15,868 nucleotides of DNA, from assembly GCA_964569055.1 (NCBI GenBank), contig CAZMSZ010000155.1, positions 1 to 15,868 of the forward strand, read 5' to 3'. This stretch comes from JAWLGW01 sp964569055 (lineage in GTDB: Bacteria > Planctomycetota > J058). This document shows positions 13,146 through 15,868 of the stretch, in pieces (position 1 is the stretch's first letter; every line of letters begins with the position of its first letter). The translations under genes were made by a program, and so were the position numbers. The notes below the pieces were generated by a model. That model was not told the origin of the DNA and did no database searches. It saw only the letters and a list, made by a program, of their open reading frames with translations.

Positions 13146-14030
13146 ATGGCCTCGCTCGCTGCTTCCGTTCGCGCCCTCGGGTCCGCCCTGCTGCTCGCCG
13201 CCCTGATCCCCGCCCCAATCCGCGCCGACGACACCCCTCCGCCCGAGCCGACGCCCGGAGAAGGGGAGGAGCGCCCCGAGGCCGGCGGGGAAGGGGAGGA
13301 GCGCCCCGAGGCCGGCGACGACGAGCCGCCCGAGACGCCCGAGCAGGCCAAGGCGCGCAAGCGCGCCGCGCGGCAGGCCAAGAAGGAGGGGCGCGAGCTC
13401 GACCCGGGCTCGCCCGTGGCGCAGGCCCTCGACGAGCTGCTGCACGTGGAGCACGCCTACGCCAAGGACGGGACCGTGGTCCTGACCTACCCGTTCAGCG
13501 CCCCCCAGGAGCTGTCCGACTTCGAGGTCAGCGGGTTCGACCAGGCCGAGGAGGTGCACAACGCGCGCGGCCGGCGCCGGGCCCAGGCCGCGCGCCCGCG
13601 GCGGCTGGCGCTGGGCGTCGGCTCGCAGCGCGCGGGCCTGCTGCTGCACCGGCTCCACCTCGGCCGCGACTGGGAGGTGTCGCTCACCCTGCGGATCACC
13701 CGCATGGCGCCGAGCACCGACCTGGTGCTGTTCGTGGGCAAGGCGGGGGTGCGGTTCGGCGGCGAGCTGGTCCGCCGCAGCGGCAGCGGCTTTCGGACGG
13801 TGGAGCGAGGCCCCGACGTGCGCGACGCGTTCGACCGCGGCCGGACGGTGAGCCTCAGCCTCCGCTGCAACGACGGCGCGCTCACGGCCTCGGTCGACGG
13901 CGAGGCGACGGTGGCCACCCGCAAGCTCGACGACGAGGCGCAGGGGCAGCTCGGGCTGTTCGCCACCAACGCGCACATCGTGATCGACCAGATCACGATC
14001 CGGGGCGCCGTCGATCCGCGGAAGCTGTAG
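13146..14030 (+). CDS. Secreted beta-sandwich (LamG/DUF1080-like) protein
   Basis: A 294-residue exported protein. Residues 1-27 form a signal peptide (LGSALLLAALIPAPIRA, then DD). A low-complexity acidic/proline region contains two identical units of GEGEERPEAG (38-57), then a basic helix (65-83). From about 107 to 290 the sequence is strand-rich and resembles concanavalin-like jelly-roll domains (LamG or DUF1080 type), ending in the characteristic GQLGLFATNAHIVIDQITIRG (267-287). Such domains bind carbohydrate or other ligands; no catalytic residues were recognised. The ATG at 13146 has GGAGGAG just before it. It diverges from the importer operon across 125 bp and converges on a small unknown gene. 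Confidence 0.88.
   Translation: MASLAASVRALGSALLLAALIPAPIRADDTPPPEPTPGEGEERPEAGGEGEERPEAGDDEPPETPEQAKARKRAARQAKKEGRELDPGSPVAQALDELLHVEHAYAKDGTVVLTYPFSAPQELSDFEVSGFDQAEEVHNARGRRRAQAARPRRLALGVGSQRAGLLLHRLHLGRDWEVSLTLRITRMAPSTDLVLFVGKAGVRFGGELVRRSGSGFRTVERGPDVRDAFDRGRTVSLSLRCNDGALTASVDGEATVATRKLDDEAQGQLGLFATNAHIVIDQITIRGAVDPRKL
13260..13319. repeat. 30-bp perfect-period tandem duplication
   Basis: Two head-to-tail 30-bp units (13260-13289 and 13290-13319) differ only in their last two bases. They encode the repeated GEGEERPEAG in the secreted protein. Near identity implies a recent slippage event. Confidence 0.9.
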
Positions 14031-14042
14031 CGCTCGGCCTCA

Positions 14043-14116
14043 CCCTTGCCCTTGCCTTGCTTCGGAGCGCGGCGGTACCCCTGGACGCGTCAGCCGCAGG
14101 CAGGGCAAGGGCAGGG
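14043..14116. terminator. Imperfect stem between convergent genes
   Basis: CCCTTGCCCTTGCC (14043-14056) is complementary to a stretch at 14104-14116 with one base bulged; the loop is about 47 bases. It lies within the 97 bp between the stop at 14030 and the convergent stop at 14128. It is built of TTGCCC repeats, so it may be a degenerate repeat rather than a classical terminator. Confidence 0.4.
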
Positions 14117-14127
14117 GGGACCCAGGC

Positions 14128-14490
14128 TCAGTTGAGGTTCACCTCGAACCGGTTGGTCGGCGTGAACGTGATGTCGAAGTCGCGCCCGGTGTCGAGCCAG
14201 TAGATGATGCTCCCGATCACGTCCACCAGGTTGCGGTGGTTCTCGGCGTGAGGGAGCCAGGGGCTGATCGCGACCCGCCGCTCGCGCCCCTCCTCCTCGG
14301 GCGGGGTCCAGTCGTTCAGGCCGACCACGAAGTCGCGCCCCTCCTCGAACCAGGAGATCAGGTCGCGGATCGCGTCGATCGCCTTGAACTTGTTCTTGAG
14401 CAGCGTGGTCAGCTCTTCGCCGACCTTCGGGCGCTTGATGAAGTAGACCTTCTTGTAGACGTCCGGCCGCTCCGCTCCAGGGCTCTCCAT
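14128..14490 (-). CDS. Small unknown protein with an internal duplication
   Basis: A 120-residue protein with no known family that I recognise. It is lower in Ala and Arg and richer in Ile, Phe, Trp and Asp than its neighbours. Two related segments are visible: residues 38-59 (IDAIRDLISWFEEGRDF and on) and 89-110 (VDVIGSIIYWLDTGRDF and on), each with the pattern I-x-x-x-I-x-W-[FL]-[ED]-x-GRDF. Together they look like two helix-turn-strand halves. A basic start (VYKKVYFIKRPK, 11-22) and acidic linker (EEEGRE, 65-70) complete it. No signal peptide or membrane segment was seen. The ATG at 14490 has GGGGAG close upstream. It is likely a cytoplasmic protein with two-fold internal symmetry. Confidence 0.7.
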   Translation of the reverse strand: MESPGAERPDVYKKVYFIKRPKVGEELTTLLKNKFKAIDAIRDLISWFEEGRDFVVGLNDWTPPEEEGRERRVAISPWLPHAENHRNLVDVIGSIIYWLDTGRDFDITFTPTNRFEVNLN

Positions 14491-14667
14491 CGCGCTCTCC
14501 CCGCTCGCAACTGGTGCCTTCTTCGACCCTTAGGCGCCGGATCTTGAGCGCCGCTCGGGACCCCGCACCGCGTCCGCACCGTCCCGTGGTCCTTGCCCCG
14601 CGCACCCATCCTGGTCCCGGCGCGCGGCCCCGCCCAGCCCGGGCGGCTCAATGAACCTTCACCCCGA

Positions 14668-15868
14668 TCAGAGCTCGTCCTCGAGGCGCTGGCGCAGGGC
14701 GCGGACCTCCGCCTCCTGCTCGGCGGCGAGCTCGAGCCCCTCGAGCCGCCCGAGGAGCGCGAGCGCCTCGCGGAACCGGCCCTCGTCGTCGTCGCCCCAC
14801 CAGCTCGCCTTGCCGGCGGCGGCCAGCCGCCGGGCTTCGTCGAGGCACACCGCAGCCAGCCCGGCGCGGAACCGCGGGTCGCGCGGGTAGCGGCGCACCC
14901 CGGCGGCGAACTGCTGGAGCGCCAGGTTGGGCGTCCCTCGCTCGGCGTGCGCCACCGCCAGCACGTACAGCGCGTCGGGGTCGTGCTCGGCGTCCGGCTC
15001 GCGCTGACGGACGTCGTTGAGCAGTCGCACCGCCTCCTCGGTCTCCCCGCGGCGCAGCCGCGCGCCCGCCTGCGCCACGGCCGCGCGCACGCGCTGACGC
15101 GCGTCGCGAGGGACGGCGCCCCGCGGCTCATTGGACGCGGCGCCGCCCGCCGGCTCGAGCTCGCGGGCTGGGGTCCAAGCCGCGGCGGGCTCAGCCCCCC
15201 GGCCGCCGGACGCGGAGGCGGACGGCCGCTCCGCGCGAGCGGACCCGCTGCGCGCGGCCGGCGGCGCGAGCCAGGCCAGCAGCCCGCCGGCGAGCAGGCC
15301 CGCGGCCACCGCCGGCAGCCGCCAGCCTCGCCGCCGCGGCGGCGCCGCCGCAGCGGCGAGCGCGGCCTGCTCGGCCGCCGCGCCGCGCGAGGCCAGGGCC
15401 TCGCTCAGCGCGCGCGCCAGCTCGGAGCAGCTCGCCGTGCGGCGGGCCGGGTCCCGCGCCAGGCCACGCGCCAGCACGGCGTCGACGGCGGGCGGGAGCT
15501 CGGCGACGAGCTGGCTGGGCCGGTCGAGCCCCAGCGGGAGCCGCCCGGTGAGCACCTCGAACGCCAGCACCGCCAGGCCGTACACGTCGGCGCGCCGATC
15601 GTGCGGCGCCCCCTCGCGCACCTCGGGCGCGGCGTAGTCGCGGGTCGCCACGCCGGCCCCGGCGGTCGAGAGCGCCAGGCTGGGCTGGAGCCGCTCGTCG
15701 ACCCCGCCCGCGCCCCCGCCGAAGTCGGTCAGCCGCGCGCGCCCGTCGCGCTCGAGCAGCACGTTCTCGGGCTTGAGGTCGAGGTGGACCAGGCCGCGCG
15801 CGTGGGCGTGCTCGAGCGCGGCCGCGAGCTCGCCGATCAGGCGCGCCGCGCGCTCGGGGGAGCAGCGC
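14668..15868 (-). CDS. Membrane Ser/Thr protein kinase with TPR-like C-terminus (5' end cut)
   Basis: The frame enters from the right edge; 399 residues are visible and the N-lobe (glycine loop, catalytic lysine) is missing. Seen here are the catalytic loop VHLDLKPEN (27-35), with Leu in place of Arg in HRD, DFG at 48-50, the APE motif at 80-82 and the D-x-YGLAV-x-x-FEVLTGRLP helix. The kinase domain ends near residue 150. A single membrane helix follows (about 182-201, LPAVAAGLLAGGLLAWLAPPA), then a Ser/Ala linker and a TPR-like region (about 260-395) with paired helices. The C-lobe is cytoplasmic, so the TPR-like tail would be periplasmic. Substrate and signal are unknown. The 177-bp gap below it holds a 6-bp hairpin but no gene. 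Confidence 0.9.
   Translation of the reverse strand, partial: RCSPERAARLIGELAAALEHAHARGLVHLDLKPENVLLERDGRARLTDFGGGAGGVDERLQPSLALSTAGAGVATRDYAAPEVREGAPHDRRADVYGLAVLAFEVLTGRLPLGLDRPSQLVAELPPAVDAVLARGLARDPARRTASCSELARALSEALASRGAAAEQAALAAAAAPPRRRGWRLPAVAAGLLAGGLLAWLAPPAARSGSARAERPSASASGGRGAEPAAAWTPARELEPAGGAASNEPRGAVPRDARQRVRAAVAQAGARLRRGETEEAVRLLNDVRQREPDAEHDPDALYVLAVAHAERGTPNLALQQFAAGVRRYPRDPRFRAGLAAVCLDEARRLAAAGKASWWGDDDEGRFREALALLGRLEGLELAAEQEAEVRALRQRLEDEL

Noticed and set aside
9449..13381. A single 1310-residue minus-strand open frame
   Set aside because: Only its last 290 residues are homologous to a permease. The rest is an Arg/Gly/Ala-rich alternative frame of the permease and binding-protein genes, without stops because of high GC.
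14630..14646. Hairpin CCGCCC/GGGCGG downstream of the kinase as terminator
   Set aside because: It is only 6 bp with no T-tract, and such matches are common in DNA of this composition.

Overview
The window is very GC-rich and compact, and reads like a chromosome segment of an uncultured, probably planctomycetotal bacterium. The support is family-level: a protein joining TPR repeats to two RNA polymerase alpha-CTD modules, a secreted HEXXH protein of DUF1570 type with repeated WVT segments, a secreted beta-sandwich (LamG/DUF1080-like) protein, and a membrane-anchored Ser/Thr kinase with a TPR-like tail. Myxococcota cannot be excluded from sequence alone. No transposase, integrase, phage gene or CRISPR array is visible.

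Layout. Positions 1-53 are the 3' tail of a plus-strand gene. From 59 to 5605 five genes lie on the minus strand: an alpha-helical protein with two copies of an ERL-x-x-AA-x-LG-x-AP-like motif, two tandem paralogous polytopic membrane proteins, a small protein of nine-residue proline repeats, and a secreted metallopeptidase-like protein. A tRNA-Val(CAC) follows at 5732-5804 (minus). Then comes ruvA (plus), which converges on the TPR/alpha-CTD gene (minus) across a 12-bp perfect hairpin. Positions 7933-8588 are a gene-poor stretch rich in inverted repeats.

From 8589 to 13020 (minus) lie a degenerate alpha/beta hydrolase and, upstream of it, a peptide-type ABC import operon (lipoprotein binding protein, two permeases, no ATPase in view). 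A divergent secreted beta-sandwich protein (plus) converges on a small unknown protein with an internal duplication (minus). A Ser/Thr kinase gene (minus) runs off the right edge.

How the genes relate. The clear functional unit is binding protein-permease-permease. The two membrane paralogues are a tandem duplication. The rest looks like housekeeping (tRNA, ruvA) mixed with lineage-specific genes. Five genes share a TAnnnT hexamer 7-8 nt before the start codon, several without a Shine-Dalgarno, which suggests leaderless transcripts. The most unusual items are the TPR/alpha-CTD protein with its promoter beside a 20-bp inverted repeat, the hydrolase that has lost nucleophile and histidine positions, and the leaderless-type start signature.
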